Shown one piece after another: positions 1-6,193 of a stretch of DNA of 20,873 bases. A program made the translations under genes and the position numbers. Where the stretch lies: NCBI GenBank assembly GCA_017530275.1, contig JAFXMP010000361.1, positions 1-20,873 on the forward strand, read 5' to 3'. This stretch comes from Clostridia bacterium (GTDB lineage Bacteria > Bacillota_A > Clostridia > Christensenellales > Aristaeellaceae). Under the pieces are notes generated by a model. The model had not been told where the DNA came from, searched no databases, and saw nothing but the letters and a program-made list of their open reading frames with translations. Positions within the stretch are counted from its first letter, which is position 1. Each line of letters starts with the position of its first letter.

Positions 1-63
1 GACCATTCATATCTGACGGAAGAATACAGGGGGCTTGGGAGCGTTATTCTGAGAAACGAATAG
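1..63 (+). CDS. possible 3' end of an upstream gene (partial)
   Basis: Frame 1 is open from the window edge to a TAG at 61-63 and reads as 20 residues ending GLGSVILRNE. Frame 3 is also open from base 3 to a TGA near 140, so the frame is not certain. There is too little to recognise a family, and no terminator hairpin follows before the promoter at 177-185. Confidence 0.25.
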   Translation, partial: DHSYLTEEYRGLGSVILRNE

Positions 64-176
64 AAGAGACAGCCATACAAGTTAAGGGTTCCCGAGCGAA
101 TGGAAGAAATGCACATGAATATCCCCAATGAAGCCCATTTTTTCATTTCAAAGCAGGCAACGAATAATTGAATCTG

Positions 177-185
177 TGTTATAAT
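177..185 (+). promoter_or_regulatory. extended -10 promoter for the membrane protein pair
   Basis: TGTTATAAT contains a perfect -10 hexamer (180-185) with the upstream TG of an extended -10 element. There is no good -35 at 16-18 nt, which is typical of extended -10 promoters. Transcription would start near 192, about 60 nt ahead of the ATG at 254. Confidence 0.5.
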
Positions 186-253
186 GATGAGGAAATTGGT
201 CTCAGAAGCTGAAAAAGGTCAGAAAAACAGGAGCAGGAAGTAAAGAAATAAAT

Positions 254-928
254 ATGCCGGATCAAAACACAATGAATGGAAATAAGCTCGAAAAGGTCTT
301 TCTGAACGAACGCTTTATGGCAGCCGTCTGTATCATGATGGCGGCAGCCGGGGCTGCGTCGCTTGTTTTTTGCTTCAGGGAACAGGATGCTTTTGAAATA
401 TTCGCCCTGCTGGTCAAGCTGGTAACAGCCGTCACCATGTTCCTGGCTTTCCGATCCTTTAAGTGGGATGCGGCCAAAGGGCTCATGGGCGGCGTGCTGT
501 TTTGCCTGATGTATCAGGATGCGCATCTCGCGCTTGCCAGGCTCTGGTCCGAACAGAACTTTGACGCCTATCTGGCCTCCGGCGTTCAGGGGAGCCTTTT
601 CCTGGCCGGGGCGGGCATGAACCTCCTGATGACCGTCATCATCACGGCGAACCATTTCTTTATCAACTATTCAACCCATGGCAATCCGAAAAATGTGATC
701 CTCAACCGGATCGCCCTGGTTTTTAAATTGGTTGTCTGCATCCTGCTGATCGTCACCAACAGCCTGCTTGGGTTCTCATCTGCCCTGCGCTGGACCCATT
801 CCGTGCAGTATCTGATGGATGTGCTGCTGCTGGTGCTGGTAGCCTGCCTGGAAGCCCAGTTCGATTCCTTCAACGCGCTTCGTCAGGAGCTGAAAAAGCT
901 GAACCAGGAAAGGAAGGCGGGAAAATGA
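254..928 (+). CDS. multi-pass membrane protein of unknown function
   Basis: The 224-residue product is mostly hydrophobic. About five or six likely membrane segments can be seen, near residues 22-42, 48-66, 78-95, 115-135, 152-172 and 185-202. A short basic C-terminal tail (ELKKLNQERKAGK) probably lies in the cytoplasm. I do not recognise the family. The ribosome site is weak (GAGCAGGAAG about 13 nt upstream). The stop overlaps the next start as ATGA at 925-928, so the two genes are very likely translationally coupled and may work together at the membrane. An extended -10 promoter lies upstream at 177-185. No catalytic motif was found, so no function is assigned. Confidence 0.8.
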   Translation: MPDQNTMNGNKLEKVFLNERFMAAVCIMMAAAGAASLVFCFREQDAFEIFALLVKLVTAVTMFLAFRSFKWDAAKGLMGGVLFCLMYQDAHLALARLWSEQNFDAYLASGVQGSLFLAGAGMNLLMTVIITANHFFINYSTHGNPKNVILNRIALVFKLVVCILLIVTNSLLGFSSALRWTHSVQYLMDVLLLVLVACLEAQFDSFNALRQELKKLNQERKAGK

Positions 929-1914
929 GCATTCGGCAGCGCATTTCCGGGATCTGGCTGATGTCCATGAGCCTTCTTTCCCTGTTTGCTTTCACCTGTT
1001 ATTTCGTTGCGCAGATGTGGCTGAGCATTCTCCGGACGGCTTATCTCACGCTGGTGATCCTGCAGATCCTGGCGCTGACCGTCTATCTGTGGGGGCCGGA
1101 AAAACTGAAGCACGGATGGCAGAAGATCCTGTACCGGCTTTTATACGCCTCCTCCTTTTTTGTGATCCCGGCTTTTCTGTTTATCTTTATGGGCCTTGTT
1201 TCCCAGTACCACGTCCGGATTCCGGACAGCATTCCTGCATCGTCCATGCCGGTGGAAGAAATCCTGCCCCTGGAGGATGGGACGACGGTTTATGATTCCA
1301 GAACCGTTTATATCATCTTTCCGGAGTATTCCGATGTGGATCTCGTGTGTGAAACACGCCCGTCCAAATCAGACGAAACCATCACCTGGTGCAGCGGCGC
1401 GGCATTCCAGCACGATATCAGCCTCGGTTTCTCCCATGAGAACATTGACGGAGACCATGCGGTGGACGGCGTCTTTTATGAAAGCCCGTATAACAAGGAC
1501 AGTTTCGCGGCTTTTACTTTCGTGAACGGCAGTTTTTCCTTCGAATTCGATGATCCCTCCGGGGCCATCCGGGAGGCCGCAGAAAAAGGCGGGAGCGGGT
1601 TCATGCAGTTCGGATTGATCCGCAACGGAGAAACCGTCATGGGGATCAGCCGTCCCCGGGTTCGGTGCTACCGGACCCTAGCCGAGCTGAACGGGCATCT
1701 CTGTATCATCGATTCTGTCCGGATGATACAGTTCGACGATTTTATGGAAGAGTTACAGCGCCTCGGCGTGACCAACGCTCTGTATATGGATATGGGTGCC
1801 GGGTGGAATTACTCCTGGTACAGAAATGCGGCAGAGAAGGTGATAACGCTCTTTGGGCTGCCGGTTCCATGGTCACACAACTGGGTTGTGTTTCGGAACC
1901 TGTGGGCGTTTTAA
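925..1914 (+). CDS. membrane-anchored protein with phosphodiester-glycosidase-like C-terminus
   Basis: The 329-residue protein has three N-terminal membrane segments (about 10-30, 36-56 and 72-95), then a roughly 230-residue soluble domain probably outside the membrane. The last 100 residues contain NGHLCIIDS, then LQRLGVTNALYMDMGAGWNY. This resembles the LGVxNAxxLDxG region of NAGPA/DUF2233-type phosphodiester glycosidase-like domains. The match is from memory of the motif only, and the usual G-G-G-S segment after the Asp is replaced by G-A-G-W-N. It overlaps the preceding gene by 4 nt, so a two-gene operon is likely. A small hairpin terminator follows at 1929-1947. The membrane location is solid; the enzymatic suggestion is tentative. 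Confidence 0.8.
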   Translation: MSIRQRISGIWLMSMSLLSLFAFTCYFVAQMWLSILRTAYLTLVILQILALTVYLWGPEKLKHGWQKILYRLLYASSFFVIPAFLFIFMGLVSQYHVRIPDSIPASSMPVEEILPLEDGTTVYDSRTVYIIFPEYSDVDLVCETRPSKSDETITWCSGAAFQHDISLGFSHENIDGDHAVDGVFYESPYNKDSFAAFTFVNGSFSFEFDDPSGAIREAAEKGGSGFMQFGLIRNGETVMGISRPRVRCYRTLAELNGHLCIIDSVRMIQFDDFMEELQRLGVTNALYMDMGAGWNYSWYRNAAEKVITLFGLPVPWSHNWVVFRNLWAF

Positions 1915-1928
1915 TATGACTCTTATTG

Positions 1929-1947
1929 ACCGGAAAATCCGGTTTTT
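1929..1947 (+). terminator. short rho-independent terminator
   Basis: ACCGGA (1929-1934), loop AAA, TCCGGT (1938-1943), then a run of T to 1947. The 6-bp GC-containing stem plus T-run lies 15 nt after the stop of the membrane gene. The stem is short, so termination may be partial. Confidence 0.55.
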
Positions 1948-2004
1948 ATGGAAAAAGATCGTTCAAGTTCAGCATCAAAACAATGATGATCGGAGATGAT
2001 CACT

Positions 2005-2919
2005 ATGGAATGGGAAGTTGCGTTGATTGAAGGACTGCAGAAAACCCTGGGAAGCCTGAACAGCGTTGTGGGGGCCGCCCTGAGTTTTATCGGCGGTGAA
2101 ATCGGCCTGCTGCTGGTGCTGCTGATCATCCTTTTCTGCTGGAAAAAGGAAAGCGGAAAACGCCTGGCTTTGGTCATCACGGCGGTGAATACCTGGCTGC
2201 CGATGATCAAGGCTGTCGTGATGCGGCCCCGCCCTTATATGGAATACCCCGATCGGGTGCAGGGCGTCGCGGACGTTGGAAACAGCGCTTCCCTGGATGA
2301 CGTCGCCGCCCAGGGGTATTCCTTCCCCAGCACGCACAGCGCTTCCGCCATGGCGCTGTATATTTCCCTTGCCCATGAAGTGAAGAAAAAATGGATGTGG
2401 ATCGCCGCTATCATAATCACCTTCCTGGTGGGCGTCAGCCGGGCGGTGGCCGGGATGCACTATCCGACGGATATCCTGGCAGGATGGGCGCTTGGTCTTG
2501 CAGGCGTTGTGATCTGCATGCTGTTGGAGAAGAAAGTGAAGAATGCGTGGATCCGGCATTTGATCCTGCTCTCTTCCGTGCTGCCCGGTCTGCTCTTTGT
2601 CCGTACCGAGGATTACTTCACGTCCCTGGGCCTGCTGGTCGGCCTGATCGCCGCGATCCACTTTGAGGAGAAATTCGTGAACTTCCAGGATACCCGGAAT
2701 GTCTGGGCAATGATCCTGCGGGTGATCGGCGCGTTCGCGCTTTACTTCATACTGAATACGCTGCTGAAGCTGCCCTTCGGCAAGGATTTCCTCGCCAGCG
2801 GAACCCTGCCGGCGTTCCTGGTCCGCACGGCACGGTATGCCATCATCATCTTTGTGATCATCGGTATCTATCCGAAGATCTTCCCGCTGTTTGAAAAAAT
2901 CGGGAAAAAGAATGGATAG
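2005..2919 (+). CDS. PAP2-family membrane phosphatase
   Basis: This is a type 2 phosphatidic acid phosphatase-like integral membrane enzyme of 304 residues. The three PAP2 signature motifs are present. Motif 1 is K69-x4-RPRP. Motif 2 is P-S-T-H (108-111), where PSGH is the usual form. Motif 3 is S145-R146-x5-H152-x3-D156, with the HYPTDILAG context typical of the family. The two motif histidines are the expected nucleophile and proton donor, acting on lipid phosphates or undecaprenyl/phosphatidylglycerol phosphates; the substrate cannot be told from sequence. Membrane segments flank the motifs, and about 120 extra hydrophobic residues follow motif 3, longer than minimal PAP2 proteins. I chose ATG 2005 because GGAG (1992-1995) abuts the ATG at 1996 but sits 9 nt before 2005. 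It converges on the next gene with 26 nt between stops. Confidence 0.9.
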   Translation: MEWEVALIEGLQKTLGSLNSVVGAALSFIGGEIGLLLVLLIILFCWKKESGKRLALVITAVNTWLPMIKAVVMRPRPYMEYPDRVQGVADVGNSASLDDVAAQGYSFPSTHSASAMALYISLAHEVKKKWMWIAAIIITFLVGVSRAVAGMHYPTDILAGWALGLAGVVICMLLEKKVKNAWIRHLILLSSVLPGLLFVRTEDYFTSLGLLVGLIAAIHFEEKFVNFQDTRNVWAMILRVIGAFALYFILNTLLKLPFGKDFLASGTLPAFLVRTARYAIIIFVIIGIYPKIFPLFEKIGKKNG

Positions 2920-2945
2920 GCTTACGGAGATGAAGGTCATTTTTT

Positions 2946-4403
2946 TCATCCAAGCACCATGGACAATACGCCAAAGAAGGCAATCAGCACGATCAGCAAA
3001 AGGATTTCCTGCTTCCACCTTTTTTGAAGCAGGCCCGCGCATTCGCGCATGAAGGCATTGGGCCAGTACCACCATTTGGTTTTTTCACCTACGCCTTCGG
3101 CTTTGAGCCCCGCCATGTTTGCCCATACCCCGCTACGGAACACATGATAATTGGTGGTGGCAAATAACGTTTTGCCCTCCGGGTTGATGCTGTTGATGAT
3201 CTGTTTGGAAAAGGCCATGTTCTGGTTGGTGTTTTGAGATTGCGCTTCGGTGCGGATTCTGTCTTTCTGCACGCCCTGGGAAATCAAGTACCGCCGCATG
3301 GCTTCGGCCTCCGGCATAGGCTCGTCCCGCCCCTGGCCGCCGGAAGGGATTAAAATCGCTTCCTTGCCGCTCTCTTCCTTTTGCTGCCGCCAGAAGGAAA
3401 GCGCGCGATCCACACGGCCCCGGAGCAGCGGCGGGAGCGATCCATCTTTTCTGAACCAGCAGCCCAGGATCATGATATAATCCTTATCCGCCTTCGGCTG
3501 GTGTTTGGCGGCCTTTATGCCGCAGACGGCAGAGCCGATCAGCATGCACTCAAAGTAAACGAACGCTGTAGCATACACGTTTTCCAGCGTGCTTTGGATT
3601 CTGCCCTCCCATTCCGATCCCATAAAATCACGGGTGAACAGATAAAAGCCCAGGGCTTCTCCGGCGATCAGAAAAACACTGACAGCCAGCCCCAGCACAT
3701 TTTGAACGTGAGCCCGTTCATGCCGCAGCAGCGCAGCGTTGCTGATCGCCATAGCCAGTGCGAACAGCAGAATAAACGGCATGGTCTGCATCATAAACAG
3801 TTTGCTTGCTCCATTGATCGTATTGTACGCGGAAAACATATTGTAGGATTCCGGACGGACGATGTATTGCACAGTTGTGAGCAGCATGGTGATGCCCGTC
3901 AGCATCGCAAATAAGGAAAAGCCTGCGTAGTAAATCGTGGAATAAGCGTAATAGTCCGGCCCCTTTGCCTGGAAGTAATGCCAAATCATGATCGCGCTGA
4001 CAAAGAACCAGAACAGCGTCACAGCGATCAGCACGGCAGTATCGCCTGTAAACCCTCCTGTCTGCGGATCATATACCGTACCCAGCGGGCCTACGCGAAA
4101 AACCTGAAAGGCGATCTCATTCCCCTGTTGGTCGTACAAGCGGACGTCCGCCTCGCCCGCCTGATTCGGACGAATCGGAACGTTGACCGAGCCCGGACGA
4201 AGCGTTATATCGCCCAATCGCAAAACGTCCGCATGATCGCTTTCCGTCCGCGGTATGCTGTTGTCTTCCCGCAGTGCTTGTTCCACTCGCTCCTGGATCG
4301 GGATATGGGCAGTGTATGTTCGAAACACCGTCAAACGGCACAGCACGCAAAAAAGAATCAGCGCCATCGCACAAATCCCGATCTGCTTTGCAGCCTTCCG
4401 CAT
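2946..4403 (-). CDS. multi-pass YdcF/SanA-type (DUF218) membrane protein
   Basis: The 485-residue protein has an N-terminal membrane segment (about 7-27), an extracytoplasmic stretch of about 100 residues, and then about five membrane helices between residues 120 and 300. A DUF218 (YdcF/SanA/ElyC) domain follows at roughly 305-450, and a last membrane helix closes the C-terminus. DUF218 hallmarks are I-M-I-L-G-C, then S-G-G-Q-G-R-D-E, E-A-x-A-M-R-R-Y-L, S-Q-N-T-x-x-N and T-N-Y-H-V-F-R. Family members are linked to envelope integrity and lipid-carrier metabolism, but the reaction is not settled. I chose ATG 4403 because on the minus strand AGGAGG lies 6 nt upstream; an in-frame ATG at 4427 lacks such a site. 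No confident promoter or terminator was found. Confidence 0.88.
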   Translation of the reverse strand: MRKAAKQIGICAMALILFCVLCRLTVFRTYTAHIPIQERVEQALREDNSIPRTESDHADVLRLGDITLRPGSVNVPIRPNQAGEADVRLYDQQGNEIAFQVFRVGPLGTVYDPQTGGFTGDTAVLIAVTLFWFFVSAIMIWHYFQAKGPDYYAYSTIYYAGFSLFAMLTGITMLLTTVQYIVRPESYNMFSAYNTINGASKLFMMQTMPFILLFALAMAISNAALLRHERAHVQNVLGLAVSVFLIAGEALGFYLFTRDFMGSEWEGRIQSTLENVYATAFVYFECMLIGSAVCGIKAAKHQPKADKDYIMILGCWFRKDGSLPPLLRGRVDRALSFWRQQKEESGKEAILIPSGGQGRDEPMPEAEAMRRYLISQGVQKDRIRTEAQSQNTNQNMAFSKQIINSINPEGKTLFATTNYHVFRSGVWANMAGLKAEGVGEKTKWWYWPNAFMRECAGLLQKRWKQEILLLIVLIAFFGVLSMVLG

Positions 4404-4513
4404 GGTTTTCCTCCTGCAGTACATCACAATATCATAGAACTTTCGGACGGGTTTTGCTATATCACCAAGTCCGTTTTCAGCACAGCTTCTGTCCTTCTCC
4501 CGTTATGCATGAT

Positions 4514-4608
4514 CGTGGCAAGCAATGCAATCCGGGCCGAATTGCACAAAGCTTGTTGGTTGGCTCCGCCCCCAAGCCCCCGAATACCAGAGCTGATGCT
4601 CTGTGGTT
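4514..4608 (-). repeat. structured intergenic repeat, copy A
   Basis: Read on the minus strand, this 95-nt unit starts AACCACAG and ends GCTTGCCACG. It contains hairpin CAGAGC-ATCA-GCTCTG, then a G-rich block with CTTGGGGGCGGAGCC, then a nested stem: CAAGC/GCTTG outside, TGCAAT/ATTGCA inside. Copy B at 4864-4957 has the same layout on the plus strand. Where the copies differ in the stems, both sides change, so pairing is kept. Confidence 0.75.
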
Positions 4609-4863
4609 GTGACGTTTGTCTGCATCAAACGCCGTTGCGGCTCACGCCGAGATGAAAAGAATGATCCCTGCGCTTATGCGCTTTCATGTAAGAGGTTCGT
4701 CTGATTGTGTGGTGTTCTTTTCATTATTGTGCGTTTGGACTATGCACAATGCTGTGTTTTCGGACGATGGTCAGAATCGTTCGAACGATGGAACTGCTGT
4801 AAGTTATAGAAGCGACTGGTATCAAATCTGGTGAGCGGCGGACTTTCGCTTTTTATCGATCAT
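4609..4863. other. hairpin-rich spacer between the inverted repeats
   Basis: No gene is convincing here. The spacer holds a 7-bp hairpin ATTGTGC (4726-4732)/GCACAAT (4744-4750), a perfect 14-bp palindrome ATCGTTCGAACGAT at 4776-4789, and a small GCGC-TTAT-GCGC hairpin near 4670. A 72-codon open frame (4616-4834) has no ribosome site or recognisable sequence, and I do not call it. Confidence 0.5.
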
Positions 4864-4957
4864 AACCACAGCGCTTGCGCTGGAAAACAGGGGTTTGGGG
4901 GCGGAGCCTACCAACAAGCTTTGTGCAGAAATTACTAATTCTGCATTGCTTGCCACG
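4864..4957 (+). repeat. structured intergenic repeat, copy B
   Basis: This is the inverted partner of copy A. It starts AACCACAG and ends GCTTGCCACG. Hairpin 1 is CAGCG-CTTG-CGCTG, the G-rich block contains TTTGGGGGCGGAGCC, and the nested stem is CAAGC/GCTTG outside with TGCAGAA/TTCTGCA inside. It ends about 40 nt before the stop of the XRE gene. Confidence 0.75.
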
Positions 4958-4996
4958 TTTTGTTTTCCTGCTTTCGCTGACATACGCAATGCAAAA

Positions 4997-5596
4997 TTAT
5001 ACTTCACTGAGCCGCCACTTTTTCATAGGCTTACGCTTTCCGCATTCATCACAAGTATAGGGCCAGCCGATTTTCCACTCGAAGTATTCTTCTCTTGTGA
5101 TGACATTCTCTTTCAGTTCCTGTTGATGATAAAGCCATTCCCGCATGAATCCATTCAGCAATGGATTATCAACCCACAATCCGCAGGGAGCATGTGCAGG
5201 CCAATTATCGCCATCATGATAATAAACATTATCGTTCGATTGGCCGTCAGTATCACCGTCTTGATGTGCTTTATGCTCTGGGCCATGGTTCGATTTTCGC
5301 TTCAACCGTTGCAGCTCAAAAGCATGGAACATTCCTGGGTGCTCTTCCTCCAACCAGAAGAGAAGCATCATCAGCTCTTCCACATTCTGCCCGGTTACAT
5401 CCATCAGCGCCAGCGTATTGCAGTCCAATACCTCCGCCATCGTTTTCAGCATCTTCGAAGAAGGTACACGATAGCCGGATTCATATTGCGCGACACGCGG
5501 CGCGGCATTCTCGCCCAAACCGATCATCACGGCAAAGTCCGGCTGATTATATCCGCGAAATCTGCGGATACATTTGATCTTCTCTCCCGTTTTCAT
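4997..5596 (-). CDS. XRE-family transcriptional regulator with extended C-terminus
   Basis: The 199-residue protein has an N-terminal lambda-repressor-like helix-turn-helix at about residues 1-65 (I-R-R-F-R-G-Y-N-Q-P-D-F-A, then V-A-Q-Y-E-S-G-Y-R-V-P-S). A roughly 130-residue C-terminal part of unknown role follows, rich in His, Asp and Trp. It ends with C-D-E-C-G-K, which may be half of a metal site. It is divergent from the TnpW-like/RecQ/DprA genes and likely controls both directions through the twin sites at 5706-5725 and 5762-5781. ATG 5596 has GGAAGGA about 11 nt upstream. An in-frame ATG at 5650 would add 18 residues, but it lies inside a strong leader hairpin (5622-5659), so I prefer 5596. 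Confidence 0.85.
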   Translation of the reverse strand: MKTGEKIKCIRRFRGYNQPDFAVMIGLGENAAPRVAQYESGYRVPSSKMLKTMAEVLDCNTLALMDVTGQNVEELMMLLFWLEEEHPGMFHAFELQRLKRKSNHGPEHKAHQDGDTDGQSNDNVYYHDGDNWPAHAPCGLWVDNPLLNGFMREWLYHQQELKENVITREEYFEWKIGWPYTCDECGKRKPMKKWRLSEV

Positions 5597-5621
5597 CAGG
5601 TATGGTTCCTTCCGATTTCTT

Positions 5622-5659
5622 TGAAACAACGTGTCTGTTTTTACAGACATGTCGTTTCA
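5622..5659 (-). promoter_or_regulatory. long inverted repeat in the XRE leader
   Basis: Arms 5622-5637 and 5644-5659 are 16 nt each, match at 14 of 16 positions and surround a 6-nt loop. As minus-strand RNA both mismatches become G-U pairs. The hairpin starts just after the predicted transcription start (about 5665) and contains the upstream in-frame ATG. It could be a 5' stabilising hairpin, a translation control, or a DNA operator. Confidence 0.65.
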
Positions 5660-5671
5660 TCCTTCTCCTGC

Positions 5672-5700
5672 ATTATACAGGGAAGCGTTTTATTCGTCAA
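5672..5700 (-). promoter_or_regulatory. sigma-A promoter of the XRE gene
   Basis: On the minus strand TTGACG (5700-5695), a 17-nt spacer and a perfect TATAAT (5677-5672). Transcription should start near 5665, placing the 5622-5659 hairpin at the very 5' end of the message. Confidence 0.8.
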
Positions 5701-5705
5701 GAAAA

Positions 5706-5725
5706 ATTTATCAAATATGCGAAAC
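5706..5725. promoter_or_regulatory. operator-like site O1
   Basis: ATTTATCAAATATGCGAAAC is repeated at 5762-5781 with one base changed (19 of 20 identical). O1 lies midway between the two back-to-back -35 boxes, its centre about 18 bp from each. It is a likely binding site for the divergent XRE protein. Confidence 0.65.
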
Positions 5726-5730
5726 TGCTA

Positions 5731-5759
5731 TTGACAGGTTGCTTTTCATGTGATAATAT
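5731..5759 (+). promoter_or_regulatory. strong sigma-A promoter of the TnpW-like/RecQ/DprA genes
   Basis: Perfect TTGACA (5731-5736), 17-nt spacer, TAATAT (5754-5759). It is flanked by the two operator-like repeats. The downstream repeat covers the expected start point near 5766, a repressor position. Confidence 0.85.
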
Positions 5760-5761
5760 AT

Positions 5762-5781
5762 ATTTAGCAAATATGCGAAAC
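5762..5781. promoter_or_regulatory. operator-like site O2
   Basis: ATTTAGCAAATATGCGAAAC is the second copy of the O1 sequence. Its core TTAGCAAATATGCGAA is an imperfect 16-bp palindrome with 6 of 8 paired positions matching. It overlaps the transcription start of the rightward promoter and lies just before the AAGGAGG at 5789-5795. Confidence 0.65.
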
Positions 5782-5809
5782 TTTTTTGAAGGAGGTTTAT
5801 CCCAGTCCC

Positions 5810-6121
5810 ATGCGTTACCCCGTCCCCCAAGAAACCAACCGTGATTCCACCCAAGCGTGGATCACAAGCGACTATGAACCCATCGACCTGGCCGCCTGCT
5901 ATGACTTCCCAATTGATTCCCCGCTGCCCAGCTGGGAGGATTGGCAGGCAATGCGATCCGAAACCAATCCCTTCCACGGCATTATCGAGCGAAAGATCGG
6001 CAATACGCGGTACACGATCCTGACCGACTGCGCCGGAGGAGAAACGCTGATTGATAAGGTAAAGCGGCTGATCTTCTCCGAGCCTTATCCCCAAAGGGAA
6101 CATTGTGGTAAAATGGGTTGA
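5810..6121 (+). CDS. TnpW-like small protein
   Basis: The 103-residue protein's C-terminal half (R-K-I-G-N-T-R-Y-T-I-L...E-T-L-I-D-K-V-K-R-L-I) resembles the TnpW family of small transposon-encoded proteins in Clostridia (K-I-G-x-T-x-Y near the start, then E-T-L-x-x-K-x-x-R-L-I). The function of TnpW is not established. The first 50 residues are unlike classic TnpW, which is about 60 residues. An internal ATG at 5951 with GGGAGGA 10 nt upstream would give a 56-residue, TnpW-sized product, so two forms are possible. The chosen ATG 5810 has AAGGAGG unusually far away (14 nt). It is the first gene after the promoter at 5731-5759 and points to a mobile-element origin for the locus. Confidence 0.65.
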   Translation: MRYPVPQETNRDSTQAWITSDYEPIDLAACYDFPIDSPLPSWEDWQAMRSETNPFHGIIERKIGNTRYTILTDCAGGETLIDKVKRLIFSEPYPQREHCGKMG

Positions 6122-6123
6122 CA

Positions 6124-6145
6124 GATAATCCCGTGATAGATTATC
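6124..6145 (+). other. small hairpin between the TnpW-like gene and the helicase
   Basis: GATAATC (6124-6130), 8-nt loop, GATTATC (6139-6145). The 7-bp stem has no T-run, so it is not a terminator. It may tune expression or message processing between the two genes. Confidence 0.4.
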
Positions 6146-6193
6146 AATAGGTGGCATATGGCTTGATAATGAAGAAAGGCAGGAAGTCGGGCC

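Noticed and set aside
2920..2945. Bidirectional terminator between the convergent PAP2 and YdcF-type genes
   Set aside because: A weak GATGAA/TTCATC pairing with a T-run extends into the coding end, but the stem is short and A+T-rich, so it was not called.
1975..3075. Long open frame antisense to the PAP2 gene
   Set aside because: It is rich in His, Gln, Arg and Asp with no membrane or family motifs, typical of the complement of a membrane gene, and the other strand has all PAP2 motifs.
4616..4834. 72-residue plus-strand ORF in the repeat spacer
   Set aside because: It has no ribosome site, no recognisable sequence, and overlaps several hairpins.
4514..4957. CRISPR array or insertion sequence ends
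   Set aside because: There are only two copies, inverted and 255 nt apart, with no transposase frame in the spacer and no visible target-site duplication.
4822..5007. 61-residue minus-strand ORF across repeat copy B
   Set aside because: Part of its peptide recurs when copy A is translated because both are copies of a structured repeat; the frame is a by-product, and it lacks a ribosome site.
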